From Stieleria sedimenti (GTDB taxonomy: Bacteria; Planctomycetota; Planctomycetia; Pirellulales; Pirellulaceae): a stretch of DNA of 32,412 bases. Below are positions 17,326-25,082 of the stretch, in pieces. The DNA is taken from NCBI RefSeq assembly GCF_025060895.1, contig NZ_JANZKV010000180.1, positions 1 to 32,412 of the forward strand, written 5' to 3'. Positions within the stretch are counted from its first letter, which is position 1. Every line of letters begins with the position of its first letter. The translations under genes and the position numbers were made by a program. Under the pieces are notes generated by a model, which was not told the DNA's origin, did no database searches, and saw nothing but the letters and a program-made list of their open reading frames with translations.

Positions 17326-18011
17326 AGTCGACCTACAGGTTCCCGAGACCTGCCTTGACCGTGGACTGCGTTGTCTTTGGGCTCGATGAACCCGACTTAA
17401 AGGTCCTGCTGATTCAACGTGATTTGGAACCCTATCGAGGCAAATGGGCCTTGCCGGGTGGTTTTGTCCATCTCGAGGAGTCGCTCGAGGATGCCGCCAG
17501 GCGAGAGCTCAGGGAAGAAACGGGGCTCGAAAAAGTCTTTCTGGAACAGCTTTACACGTATGGTGATCTGGATCGCGATCCGCGCGAACGCGTGGTCACG
17601 GTTGCCTACTATGCTCTGGTCCGACTTTCGGATCACCGTGTCGTCGCGGCGACGGACGCACGCGATGCGGCATGGTTTGGCGTGCACGACGTCCCACGCC
17701 TCGCGTTCGACCACGACCGCATCTTCGACACCGCTTACCAACGGCTTCAAAACAAGCTGCGATACGAACCGATCGGTTTTGAACTGCTGCCGAGGAAGTT
17801 TACGTTGAGGCAGCTGCAGCGACTTTACGAAATCATTTTGGACCGGTCACTCGACAAACGCAACTTCCGGAAAAAGATCCTGGGCATGGAGGTGCTTGAA
17901 GAACTTGATGAGGTGGAGTCGGATGTGGCGCATCGCGCAGCCCGGTTGTACCGATTCAATCAGAAACGTTATCGCGAGATGGTCAAACAGGGAGTGAACT
18001 TTGAAATCTGA
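17322..18011 (+). CDS. nrtR: NrtR-like Nudix-domain transcriptional regulator of NAD metabolism
   Basis: A 229-aa protein made of a Nudix domain (about 10-150) and a winged-helix domain (about 155-229, '[20 protein letters not shown]' then 'NFRKKILGM'), the NrtR architecture. NrtR proteins repress NAD-synthesis and salvage genes and release DNA on binding ADP-ribose or related NAD derivatives. The Nudix box is complete: Gly47, Glu53, Arg61, Glu62, Glu65, Glu66, Gly68. Because many regulatory NrtRs have lost catalytic residues, this one may keep hydrolase activity. It lies between pncB and pncA, overlapping both. A plain ADP-ribose pyrophosphatase is the alternative, made less likely by the winged helix and the context. 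Confidence 0.85.
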   Translation: MKSTYRFPRPALTVDCVVFGLDEPDLKVLLIQRDLEPYRGKWALPGGFVHLEESLEDAARRELREETGLEKVFLEQLYTYGDLDRDPRERVVTVAYYALVRLSDHRVVAATDARDAAWFGVHDVPRLAFDHDRIFDTAYQRLQNKLRYEPIGFELLPRKFTLRQLQRLYEIILDRSLDKRNFRKKILGMEVLEELDEVESDVAHRAARLYRFNQKRYREMVKQGVNFEI

Positions 18012-18639
18012 CACCAACACAGAAGATCATAGAGGCTTGTTGCTGGTCGATCTGCAAAATGATTTCGTCCAAGGGGGAGCACTGGAGGTGCCGGGCGGAC
18101 TGGAGGTGATCGACGTGGCCAACACGTTGATTCCCAAGTTCGGTTGGGTGGTTGCGACGCAGGACTGGCACCCCGCCGATCACCAGAGTTTCGCCAGCCA
18201 ACATGCCGGACTGGCCATCGGAGATCAGTTTTTGCTGGATGGAATCCCGCAAATTGCCTGGCCGGATCACTGTATCGAACACACGCGTGGGGCAGAGTTT
18301 GTGGCATCGTTGAATCAGAATCGAATTGACCATGTGGTTCGCAAGGGAACTCAACGTCTGATTGATAGTTACAGCGCGTTCTATGACAACGGACACCAGC
18401 ATTCGACCGGGCTGGCGGACGACTTGCGCGGTCACGGCATTGAGCACGTATTCGCAATGGGATTGGCCACCGATTACTGCGTTCGAGCCACGGTGTTGGA
18501 TGCGATCCGCGAAGGTTTTCGCGTGACGTTAGTGGTCGATGGCTGTCGCGGCGTCGAACTGCAACCCGGTGACATCGAACGGTCCCTTGAAGAAATGCGA
18601 GACGCGGGCGCCGAACTGATTCGCAGTGACGAGCTTTGA
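18001..18639 (+). CDS. pncA: Nicotinamidase
   Basis: A 212-aa isochorismatase-fold amidase that hydrolyses nicotinamide to nicotinate and ammonia, feeding PncB. The catalytic triad is visible: Asp17 ('[10 protein letters not shown]'), Lys115 ('VVRKGTQ') and Cys160 ('[11 protein letters not shown]'). The metal site is Asp55/His57 ('TQDWHPADH') and His90 ('AWPDHC'). The start is a TTG at 18001 with GGAG at 17991-17994 six bases upstream; no ATG is available before the catalytic Asp. The gene overlaps the end of nrtR by 11 bp, so it is the third gene of the operon. Confidence 0.92.
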   Translation: MKSDTNTEDHRGLLLVDLQNDFVQGGALEVPGGLEVIDVANTLIPKFGWVVATQDWHPADHQSFASQHAGLAIGDQFLLDGIPQIAWPDHCIEHTRGAEFVASLNQNRIDHVVRKGTQRLIDSYSAFYDNGHQHSTGLADDLRGHGIEHVFAMGLATDYCVRATVLDAIREGFRVTLVVDGCRGVELQPGDIERSLEEMRDAGAELIRSDEL

Positions 18640-18670
18640 TCTCGACGCAAGTGAGGTCACGGTCGCCTGA

Positions 18671-19423
18671 TCACAACCGGAACCGCACCGGCAAGACTTC
18701 TTCCGAAGCGATCGCGCGACCGAAGCGTCGGGCCGGTTGGCCTTTCCATCGTTTCACCGCCTCGACGGCGGCTCGATCGAGCGAGCCGTGGCCGCTTGAT
18801 TCGATGATCTCGACCTCGCTGACTTTGCCAGCCGTGTCAACTCGCAACCGCAACAACACCGTGCCTTCGAGTCGGTTGCGGGCAGCATCGAGCGGGTACT
18901 GCGGCGGAGGATTGGACGAGAAATCGACAGGCGTTTCGGGGGACAATCCGACCGGTTGAGGAATCGGGATCGCATCGATCGCCGGCGGCGGCGTGACGTT
19001 TCGTACAAACCTGCGGGGCGGCCGAACCGGAACCTTCGTGTCAATCGTGGGCAACTTCGCCGCTTCGATGACTTGACGCTCAAGTGCCGCGTCAGCCTGC
19101 GAACAAAGCTCGGGGAATTCCGGGGGGGCAGCAAGCAGAGTGGACCTGCTGGTTTGAGACGGTTGGGCTTTCGCGGTGTCTTCTGATCGATCCGGGGGCG
19201 ACATATCCAAGGCTGCGAGCGGTTGGATCGTCGGCAGTGGAAGGATCTGTACCGGAAAATCCAGCGCCGTCGGGCTGGCAACGCTCAATTCGATCGCGAC
19301 GACATGTTGTTGTCCCGCGGACGAGAATCGCTCGGTTGCCGCCATCGGCACGACGCACAAAACTGCAGCGCCGATCGCGTGGAGGAACAGGGAGACCAGT
19401 GTGGAGCGAACGGGAAAACTCAT
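18671..19423 (-). CDS. tonB: TonB energy transducer
   Basis: A 250-aa protein. It begins with a membrane anchor ('STLVSLFLHAIGAAVLCVVP'), has a Pro-rich periplasmic linker ('PPRRFVRNVTPPPAIDAIP') and ends with the TonB C-terminal domain ('PPPQYPLDAARNRLEGTVLL', 'GSLDRAAVEAVKRWKG'). TonB transmits proton-motive force from ExbB/ExbD to outer-membrane receptors; exbBD are not in the window. The ATG at 19423 forms an ATGA overlap with the hemP stop, preferred over the GTG at 19429. It ends 31 bp from the convergent pncA stop. Confidence 0.88.
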   Translation of the reverse strand: MSFPVRSTLVSLFLHAIGAAVLCVVPMAATERFSSAGQQHVVAIELSVASPTALDFPVQILPLPTIQPLAALDMSPPDRSEDTAKAQPSQTSRSTLLAAPPEFPELCSQADAALERQVIEAAKLPTIDTKVPVRPPRRFVRNVTPPPAIDAIPIPQPVGLSPETPVDFSSNPPPQYPLDAARNRLEGTVLLRLRVDTAGKVSEVEIIESSGHGSLDRAAVEAVKRWKGQPARRFGRAIASEEVLPVRFRL

Positions 19424-19623
19424 TTGCACAAGTATAACTTTCCCGATGAAGTTCGTCGAAGGCGGTACATCAACTCGCCATGCTCGATCCAGATTTCGGC
19501 GCGGCCACGAAACAGATCTTGAGAGGCGATGATCAACGGAGAAGTGTTCGGTGATGGGGTGGCCCGATGGGGTGCCGGCGGGTCGGCCATGGGGTCGTCG
19601 GGTTCGTCATTGGGTTGCTGCAT
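19420..19623 (-). CDS. hemP: Hemin uptake protein HemP
   Basis: A 67-aa protein whose last 30 residues match HemP/HmuP: 'LFRGRAEIWIEHGELMYRLR' followed by 'RTSSGKLYLCK' (family form LL.G..ev.I.H.g..YrLR.T..GKLILTK). The first 35 residues are Pro/Asp-rich and variable. HemP proteins are small factors found in heme uptake loci, with a regulatory role in expressing the heme receptor in some species. It overlaps tonB by 4 nt (ATGA), and the divergent neighbour is a receptor, which supports the call. A start at 19590 is also possible. Confidence 0.85.
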   Translation of the reverse strand: MQQPNDEPDDPMADPPAPHRATPSPNTSPLIIASQDLFRGRAEIWIEHGELMYRLRRTSSGKLYLCK

Positions 19624-19969
19624 TCAAATTCTGTTTTGCAGATCGCATGCCAATCCGGATCCGGCGAGCATTTCTGGGCGTCTTGATGCCCAATCCGGTC
19701 AGAAACGTCCAGTTTTCCTGGGGTGAAGCGTGTCGAATTGACCGCCAACGCGGGCACCGCTGGTGGATTTCCCACCGGCGCCGGCGGACTTTCCATCGTC
19801 ATGTTTTGCCTCACCGGTCCGCCTTGTTCGTGTCGCGTTGACTTTGACGGCACCCCCGGCGACCTCGAAAGCGATTGAATCGAATACGCCGATGACAACC
19901 AATGGATCAGTTTGAACGGAAATGCCGACCTAGCATTGTCGCCACGGGAGCGTTTTCGTTCTGAGAGGG
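19624..19969. other. Divergent regulatory region between hemP and the receptor
   Basis: 346 bp between the divergent hemP-tonB operon and the receptor gene. It should carry both promoters and any iron-responsive site. I found no convincing Fur box (GATAAT-type 19-bp palindrome) and no strong sigma-70 pair. The minus-strand open frame crossing it (19533-20102) shares no domain with known proteins. Confidence 0.5.
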
Positions 19970-22300
19970 ATGTACGACATCGTGAAACACCAAACCATGA
20001 TTGCATTGGCGCTGGTTCCGGCTCTCGGGATCGGTCTCTGGCAGACGCATTTGTCAGGCCAAGACCCCACGCTGCCGGAAATCGAGGTGCGTCCGCCGAC
20101 AACCGATCAGGCCCCGCCGGTTGGGGAACCTGACATCGAAGCCTCCAACATTGAAGCGGCGTTTGCCGGACAGGATTCGACGACTGCCGGTATCAATCCG
20201 GCGCCGCAATCGAATGCTGCGCCCCAGAATGCTTCGTTCCCTTCGCTCAGCGAGCAGCTTTTCGGCGGCACGATGAGCAACCCGACGGGGCTCAATAGCG
20301 TCTTCCGCAGTGAGAGCGATTTGTTCGAAACGCCACGTCTGGGAACCATCGTCGACCGCGACGAACTCGACCGCCGACAGGCGTCGACGGTCTATCGAGC
20401 GTTGCAGAACGAAGTCGGCGTCATGTTGCAACAAACCGGCAACGGGCAACTGTCCCCGTTCATCCGTGGATTGACCGGGCAACAGATTTTGATTTTGGTC
20501 GACGGGATCCGGATGAACACGAGTATTTTGCGTCCGGGCCCGAACCAGTACGCGGCGACGATCGACCCAGGATCGATCGATCGCATCGAAGTGATCCGCG
20601 GTGCCGAATCAGCACTCTGGGGCAGCGACGCGATCGGCGGCGTGATCAATTTCGTCACGCGGAGCGCCGATCCGTTGCGAGGCGACTACGCGAGTCCCCA
20701 CTTCAGCCAATTCTACAGCACGGCCGAAGCGTCGTCGTACACGCGAACCGGATTCAGCGGCTGGTATGGGGCGACTGGATTCACCGGAGGCGTGTCGTAC
20801 TTGGACGTCGGTCGTCTGGATCGCGGTGGCGACCTGGGACGACAACCCGGCACCGACTACCAACAGTACGCCGGAGACCTGAAATTGCAACGCATGCTGA
20901 CCGAGAATCACCTGTTGACCGTCGCGATGCAGCACTTCGAACAGGAAGATCTCAAACGCAGCGATCGCTTCTTACCGTTTGTGCTCGGTCCGGCCAGCGA
21001 CGGAAGCGTGCCGACGCAGCGACCGACGGTTTTCGATCCGCAGCAACGCGATTTGTTGTACGGGCGTTTGGAAGGCTTGCTGCCAGACGATGCCGTGCTC
21101 GCGGACCTGTATTCCGTCACTCTCTCGGGGATGCGAACCAAAGAAGCGTCCGTCGTCGATCGTTATTCCGGCAACGACCCGGCCGCCGTTGTAACTCGTC
21201 GTGAAATCGGCGAGTTTGATGATTGGGGCTGGGGGACGACGCTTTCCTTCGTCAAGGACATGCAAGTTTATGGCAAGCTGACCTACGGAACCGATTACTA
21301 CAGCGAGTCGATTGATGCCGAACGCGTGCAAATCAACAACCCTGACTCCCCCGGCGCGACGCCGTCGGTCACGGATCCACAATACCCCGATGACTCGGAA
21401 GCCGATCGGGTCGGCGTCTACGCATCATGGAACGTCGCGTTGACCGGTCGGCTCGATGCCACGACGTCGCTCCGGTACGAGAACATCAATGTGTCAGCGA
21501 CACCGAACTTTGATACCCTGGGCCCAACCTACTTTGAACGGTCTTATCAAGACTGGATCGCGAGCGTCGGTTTGGGATACCGGTTGACCGACGAAGTTCG
21601 TCTGGTCGGCGGCTACTACGAAGGCTTTCGGGCACCGACGATCGACGACCTGACGGCCAACAAAACGTTCCTGCAAAACAACCAATCGACGCCGCTGGTC
21701 GGCAACCTGGACGTCGAACCGGAACACAGCAAAACCTATGAAGTTGGGTTGAAATTCAATGATGATCGTTTGCGACTCCAGCTGAAAGAGTTTTGGACGG
21801 ATTTCGACAGCTTCATCAACCGCGAAACGATCGGCGGCTCCCGCTTTCTGACCAATCAAGAAGCGTACATCAATGGAACCGAACTGGCCGGCGAGTACCT
21901 GCTCACTCGCAACCTCGCCCTGTACGGCAACTTCTACTACACCTACGGGACGGTCACGACAAACGACGATCCGATTTCGCGGATCCCGCCGATGCAAGGA
22001 ATCCTGGGGCTGCGATTGACCGAACCGTGTCGCCGATCTTACGTCGATGTCTATACCTGGATGGTCGACCGCGCCGATCGCTACAGCGAATCAAACCTGA
22101 GCGATGTGCGGTTCATCGCGGGCGGCACCCCTGGATACGCGACGTTGAATGTCCGCATGGGACGCTCATTCGGAAAGGCAAATCAGCACCAGCTCTCGTT
22201 GTCGCTGGAGAATCTCACCGACAAGTACTATCGCGTGCTCGGCAGTGGAGTGGACGGTGCGGGATTCAATGCCGTGTTCGGTTATCAATACGCGTTGTGA
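19970..22300 (+). CDS. TonB-dependent outer-membrane receptor, heme/hemoglobin-receptor type
   Basis: A 776-aa receptor. A signal peptide ('MIALALVPALGIGLWQT') and a variable region (about 25-110) precede the plug domain (about 115-230: 'TVYRALQNEVGVMLQQTGNG', 'SPFIRGLTGQQILILVDGIR', 'IDRIEVIRGAESALWGSDAI'). A 22-strand-type barrel follows, ending in 'LSLSLENLTDKYYRVLGSG'. The motif 'FRAPTIDDL' near residue 553, then 'GNLDVEPEHSKTYEVGLKF', parallels the FRAP/NPNL region of heme receptors, although no His lies between the motifs. HemP and TonB encoded divergently support heme as substrate. GAGAGG is very close to the ATG at 19970; a GTG (19982) or ATG (19997) further in could be the true start. 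Confidence 0.85.
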   Translation: MYDIVKHQTMIALALVPALGIGLWQTHLSGQDPTLPEIEVRPPTTDQAPPVGEPDIEASNIEAAFAGQDSTTAGINPAPQSNAAPQNASFPSLSEQLFGGTMSNPTGLNSVFRSESDLFETPRLGTIVDRDELDRRQASTVYRALQNEVGVMLQQTGNGQLSPFIRGLTGQQILILVDGIRMNTSILRPGPNQYAATIDPGSIDRIEVIRGAESALWGSDAIGGVINFVTRSADPLRGDYASPHFSQFYSTAEASSYTRTGFSGWYGATGFTGGVSYLDVGRLDRGGDLGRQPGTDYQQYAGDLKLQRMLTENHLLTVAMQHFEQEDLKRSDRFLPFVLGPASDGSVPTQRPTVFDPQQRDLLYGRLEGLLPDDAVLADLYSVTLSGMRTKEASVVDRYSGNDPAAVVTRREIGEFDDWGWGTTLSFVKDMQVYGKLTYGTDYYSESIDAERVQINNPDSPGATPSVTDPQYPDDSEADRVGVYASWNVALTGRLDATTSLRYENINVSATPNFDTLGPTYFERSYQDWIASVGLGYRLTDEVRLVGGYYEGFRAPTIDDLTANKTFLQNNQSTPLVGNLDVEPEHSKTYEVGLKFNDDRLRLQLKEFWTDFDSFINRETIGGSRFLTNQEAYINGTELAGEYLLTRNLALYGNFYYTYGTVTTNDDPISRIPPMQGILGLRLTEPCRRSYVDVYTWMVDRADRYSESNLSDVRFIAGGTPGYATLNVRMGRSFGKANQHQLSLSLENLTDKYYRVLGSGVDGAGFNAVFGYQYAL

Positions 22301-22338
22301 CCGCGGCGGTTGGTGTCCAGCCTTTAGGCGATTTCCTA

Positions 22339-22357
22339 CTCGCTGCTTCGCAGCGAG
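22339..22357 (+). terminator. Hairpin downstream of the receptor gene
   Basis: CTCGCTGC (22339-22346) and GCAGCGAG (22350-22357) form a perfect 8-bp stem with a 3-nt loop, about 40 bp after the receptor stop. No T-run follows, so intrinsic termination is uncertain. Confidence 0.4.
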
Positions 22358-22449
22358 CAGGGCGATTCGCTTGCATTCTCCAATGCGGCCGATAGACTCG
22401 CTATCATGACGCTCGAAACAACACGAACCCTGACGTTGGAGCATCTTCG

Positions 22450-22884
22450 ATGCTGACACCTTTTCATCTGGCTATTCAAGTTCGCGACATTGACGAGACG
22501 CGTGATTTTTACGGGGGCAAGATGGGGCTGGCCGAAGGGCGTAGCGACTCAGCATGGATCGACTTCAATCTGTTCGGCCATCAGTTGGTTACGCATCTGA
22601 ATCCCGCCTTGGGGCGGGATGGTCGGGTGGCCAAGCATCATAATCCGGTCGATGACCATGCGGTTCCGGTGCCGCATTTTGGTGTGGTGCTGGAGGTCGA
22701 TGTATGGAAGCAATTCGCGGATCGTGTCGCCAGCTTTGTGGACGAGTTCATCATCGAGCCCCATGTTCGTTTCAAGGGTCAACCGGGCGAACAGCACACG
22801 ATGTTCTTCGAGGATCCCAGTGGGAACGCATTGGAATTCAAGGCGTTCGCGGACATCCAATCCCAACTATTCGCCATCGATTGA
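22450..22884 (+). CDS. VOC-superfamily (glyoxalase-like) protein
   Basis: A 144-aa protein with two beta-alpha-beta-beta-beta halves. 'FHLAIQVRDIDETRDFYGGK' with His5 is the typical first metal-ligand segment, and 'MFFEDPSGNALEFKAF' near the C-terminus carries the last ligand (Glu). 'PVPHFGVVLEVDVW' opens the second half. Members include glyoxalases, dioxygenases and resistance proteins; the substrate cannot be told from sequence. GGAG lies 8 nt before the ATG. The stop overlaps the start of the GH5-GDPD gene (TGATG), suggesting coupled translation. Confidence 0.85.
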   Translation: MLTPFHLAIQVRDIDETRDFYGGKMGLAEGRSDSAWIDFNLFGHQLVTHLNPALGRDGRVAKHHNPVDDHAVPVPHFGVVLEVDVWKQFADRVASFVDEFIIEPHVRFKGQPGEQHTMFFEDPSGNALEFKAFADIQSQLFAID

Positions 22885-24740
22885 TGCACATGATTTACCG
22901 AGCACTGCTGCCACTGCTTGTTCTCACCAGCCATCTTGCCGCCGCTGAACTGCAGTGGATCCGGGTCAGCGACGACGGAAAGAAGTTCGTCCGTGCGGAA
23001 TCCGGCGCGCTCTTTATTCCGTGGGGTTTCAATTACGACCACGAAGGCGACGGCAAACTGCTCGAAGACTATTGGGATGACCAATGGCCCACCGTGGAAG
23101 CCGCCTTTGGTGAGATGAAAATGCTCGGCGCGAATGTGGTTCGCATTCATCTCCAGTTCGGACGGTTCATGGAAAGCCCGACGGAGCCGCGGCAACATGC
23201 ACTCGACCAACTTGCCCGTCTGGTACTGTTGGCCGAGCAAACCGAGCTGTACCTCGACCTGACCGGACTGGGCTGTTACCACAAACAGGACGTGCCCGCC
23301 TGGTATGACAAGCTCAGCGAAGAAGACCGTTGGGCGGCACAAGCGGTGTTCTGGGAAGCGGTTGCGAAGACCTGTGCGGCAAGCCCCGCGATCTTTTGTT
23401 ACGACCTGATGAACGAACCGGTCGTGCCCGGTGGCGACAAGCGGCGCGACGATTGGCTGGGACCGGGATTCGGCGGCAAGCACTTTGTGCAGTTCATCGC
23501 GCTGGATCGAAAGAACCGAAACAGGACGGATATCGCACGAGAATGGATCCGCCTGCTCGCCTCGGCGATCCGCAAGCACGATAAACAGCACTTGGTCACC
23601 GTCGGACTGGTCCCGTGGAGTTTGGATCGCCCGGGGATGACTTCGGGATTTGTTCCGGAGGCAATCGCCGACGAACTAGACTTTATCGCCATGCACATCT
23701 ACCCGGAGTCGGGCAAACTGGGCGAGGCGGTCGAGACGGTCAAAGGATTTGCAGCGGTGGGTAAACCGGTCGTCATCGAAGAAACGTTCACGTTGAAGTG
23801 TGGCGCCGACGAGCTGGAACGGTTCATCGATCAATCTCGGCCCTACGCGACGGGCTGGATCGGATTCTATTGGGGAAAGACGCCGGATGAAATTCGCCCG
23901 GCCAAGACCATCCCTGAGGCACTGACGTTGGGTTGGCTGGAACTGTTTCAAAAGAAACGCGACGAGATCGTTGCAGACACGGAACCGTTTCTCGACAACG
24001 GCGTGACGGCGCATCGGGGAAATTCAGGAAGTTTTCCCGAGAATACGATGCCGGCGTTCCAGAGCGGGATCGATCTCGGAGCCGACTGGATCGAGTTGGA
24101 CATCTTACGCACCCGAGACGGCCGGCTTGTTGTCATTCACGATCCAACCACCAAACGTGTCGGCGACCAAGACCGCGTGGTCGCTGAAACGACCTATGAA
24201 CAGCTTTCAAAGATCGACGTGGCGACTGATTTTCGGCGACGGAACGACAAGAGCGTCGAGGAATGTCCGGTCCAACGGATTCCGCTGTTGAAAGAGGTGT
24301 TGCAGCAGGTCATGACGCAAAACCAGACTCGGGTTTCGATCCAGCCCAAGATGGATTGTGTCGCGGATGCCGTGGCGCTCGTCATTGAGATGAACGCCGA
24401 GCGATGGGTCGGGTTCAACGACGGAAACCTCGACTACATGGCCCATGTGAAACGACTCGCCCCGACGATCCCCGTGTTTTGGGATCGGGGCAAGCAGACG
24501 AACATCGACGAAGACATCGCGATCGCAAAGCAACACGGATTCGAAGCGTTGGTGGTCCATCACGAAGGCATCACGTCGGAGAAGGTTCAAAAGATCAAAG
24601 CGGCCGGGATCGCCGTCGGCGCGTGGACGGTCAATGACCCGGACACGATGAAACGCCTGCTCAAGCTCGGCGTCGAGCGGATCTACACCGACCATCCGCG
24701 ATTGCTGCTTTCGTTGAGAGCGGACGGGCTTGTCGATTGA
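22884..24740 (+). CDS. Exported GH5-like glycosidase fused to a glycerophosphodiester phosphodiesterase domain
   Basis: A 618-aa exported protein with two catalytic-type domains. The signal peptide is 'MIYRALLPLLVLTSHLAAA'. Residues about 22-350 resemble clan GH-A/GH5: 'PWGFNYDHEG', 'LGANVVRIHLQFGRF', acid/base Glu178 in 'CYDLMNEPVV' and likely nucleophile Glu299 or Glu300 in 'KPVVIEETF'. Residues about 373-610 are a GDPD domain: His377 in 'GVTAHRGNSGSFPENT', 'DWIELDILRTRDGRLV' with metal ligands, and His419 in 'VIHDPTT'. GDPD enzymes split glycerophosphodiesters to glycerol-3-phosphate and an alcohol. Both active sites look intact. A role in degrading glycosylated glycerophospho-polymers is inference only. 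The in-frame ATG at 22890 is an alternative start. Confidence 0.85.
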   Translation: MHMIYRALLPLLVLTSHLAAAELQWIRVSDDGKKFVRAESGALFIPWGFNYDHEGDGKLLEDYWDDQWPTVEAAFGEMKMLGANVVRIHLQFGRFMESPTEPRQHALDQLARLVLLAEQTELYLDLTGLGCYHKQDVPAWYDKLSEEDRWAAQAVFWEAVAKTCAASPAIFCYDLMNEPVVPGGDKRRDDWLGPGFGGKHFVQFIALDRKNRNRTDIAREWIRLLASAIRKHDKQHLVTVGLVPWSLDRPGMTSGFVPEAIADELDFIAMHIYPESGKLGEAVETVKGFAAVGKPVVIEETFTLKCGADELERFIDQSRPYATGWIGFYWGKTPDEIRPAKTIPEALTLGWLELFQKKRDEIVADTEPFLDNGVTAHRGNSGSFPENTMPAFQSGIDLGADWIELDILRTRDGRLVVIHDPTTKRVGDQDRVVAETTYEQLSKIDVATDFRRRNDKSVEECPVQRIPLLKEVLQQVMTQNQTRVSIQPKMDCVADAVALVIEMNAERWVGFNDGNLDYMAHVKRLAPTIPVFWDRGKQTNIDEDIAIAKQHGFEALVVHHEGITSEKVQKIKAAGIAVGAWTVNDPDTMKRLLKLGVERIYTDHPRLLLSLRADGLVD

Positions 24741-25082
24741 ATCGGCCGATTGGCTCACACTTTCTTGCTCTTGGTTAGCGGCAGGACGCGAGCCCTCCGG
24801 TCTTTCACTTGCTCTTGGTTAGCGGCAGGGCGCGAGCCCTCCGGTCTTTCACGCTCTTGGTTAGCGGCAGGGCGCGAGCCCTCCGGTCTTTCACGCTGAC
24901 TTCAGGCTGAGACCGGACGGCTCGCGCCGTTCCGCTAACACATCATCACTTCGCCGTCGCCCAGCCATGACCGTTGGGGATGATCGCCCTGCTGGCACGA
25001 ACGTTGGGAATCTCGCTCAGCGGCGTCAAGGTCTGTTCCGACGCATCGTGCCGCATTGCCATTCGTTTGACAATGTCGCGGC
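24741..25082. other. Spacer with tandem repeats between convergent genes
   Basis: 342 bp between the convergent GH5-GDPD and PhoD-like genes. The left half is the 42-bp repeat array listed separately. The right half (about 24945-25082) has an open minus-strand frame overlapping the PhoD gene end, without recognisable similarity. No T-rich terminator was seen. Confidence 0.6.
24767..24937. repeat. Three tandem 42-bp repeats plus an inverted degenerate copy
   Basis: Three head-to-tail units at 24767-24808, 24811-24852 and 24853-24894. Each starts GCTCTTGGTTAGCGGCAGG and ends CGCGAGCCCTCCGGTCTTTCAC. They are identical except for one base (A in unit 1 versus G in 2 and 3 after GCAGG) and a 2-bp TT between units 1 and 2. 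An imperfect reverse-complement copy (24909-24937, AGACCGGACGGCTCGCGCC...) follows 14 bp later, so the transcript could form a long hairpin with any of the units. Confidence 0.85.

Noticed and set aside
19624-19969. A Fur-type iron box between hemP and the receptor
   Set aside because: Expected from the gene content, but no sequence close to the known 19-bp palindrome was found by eye.
22406-22456. 16-codon open frame overlapping the start of the VOC gene, a possible leader peptide
   Set aside because: It has no good Shine-Dalgarno and no regulatory features such as runs of one amino acid or an attenuator; such short frames arise by chance.
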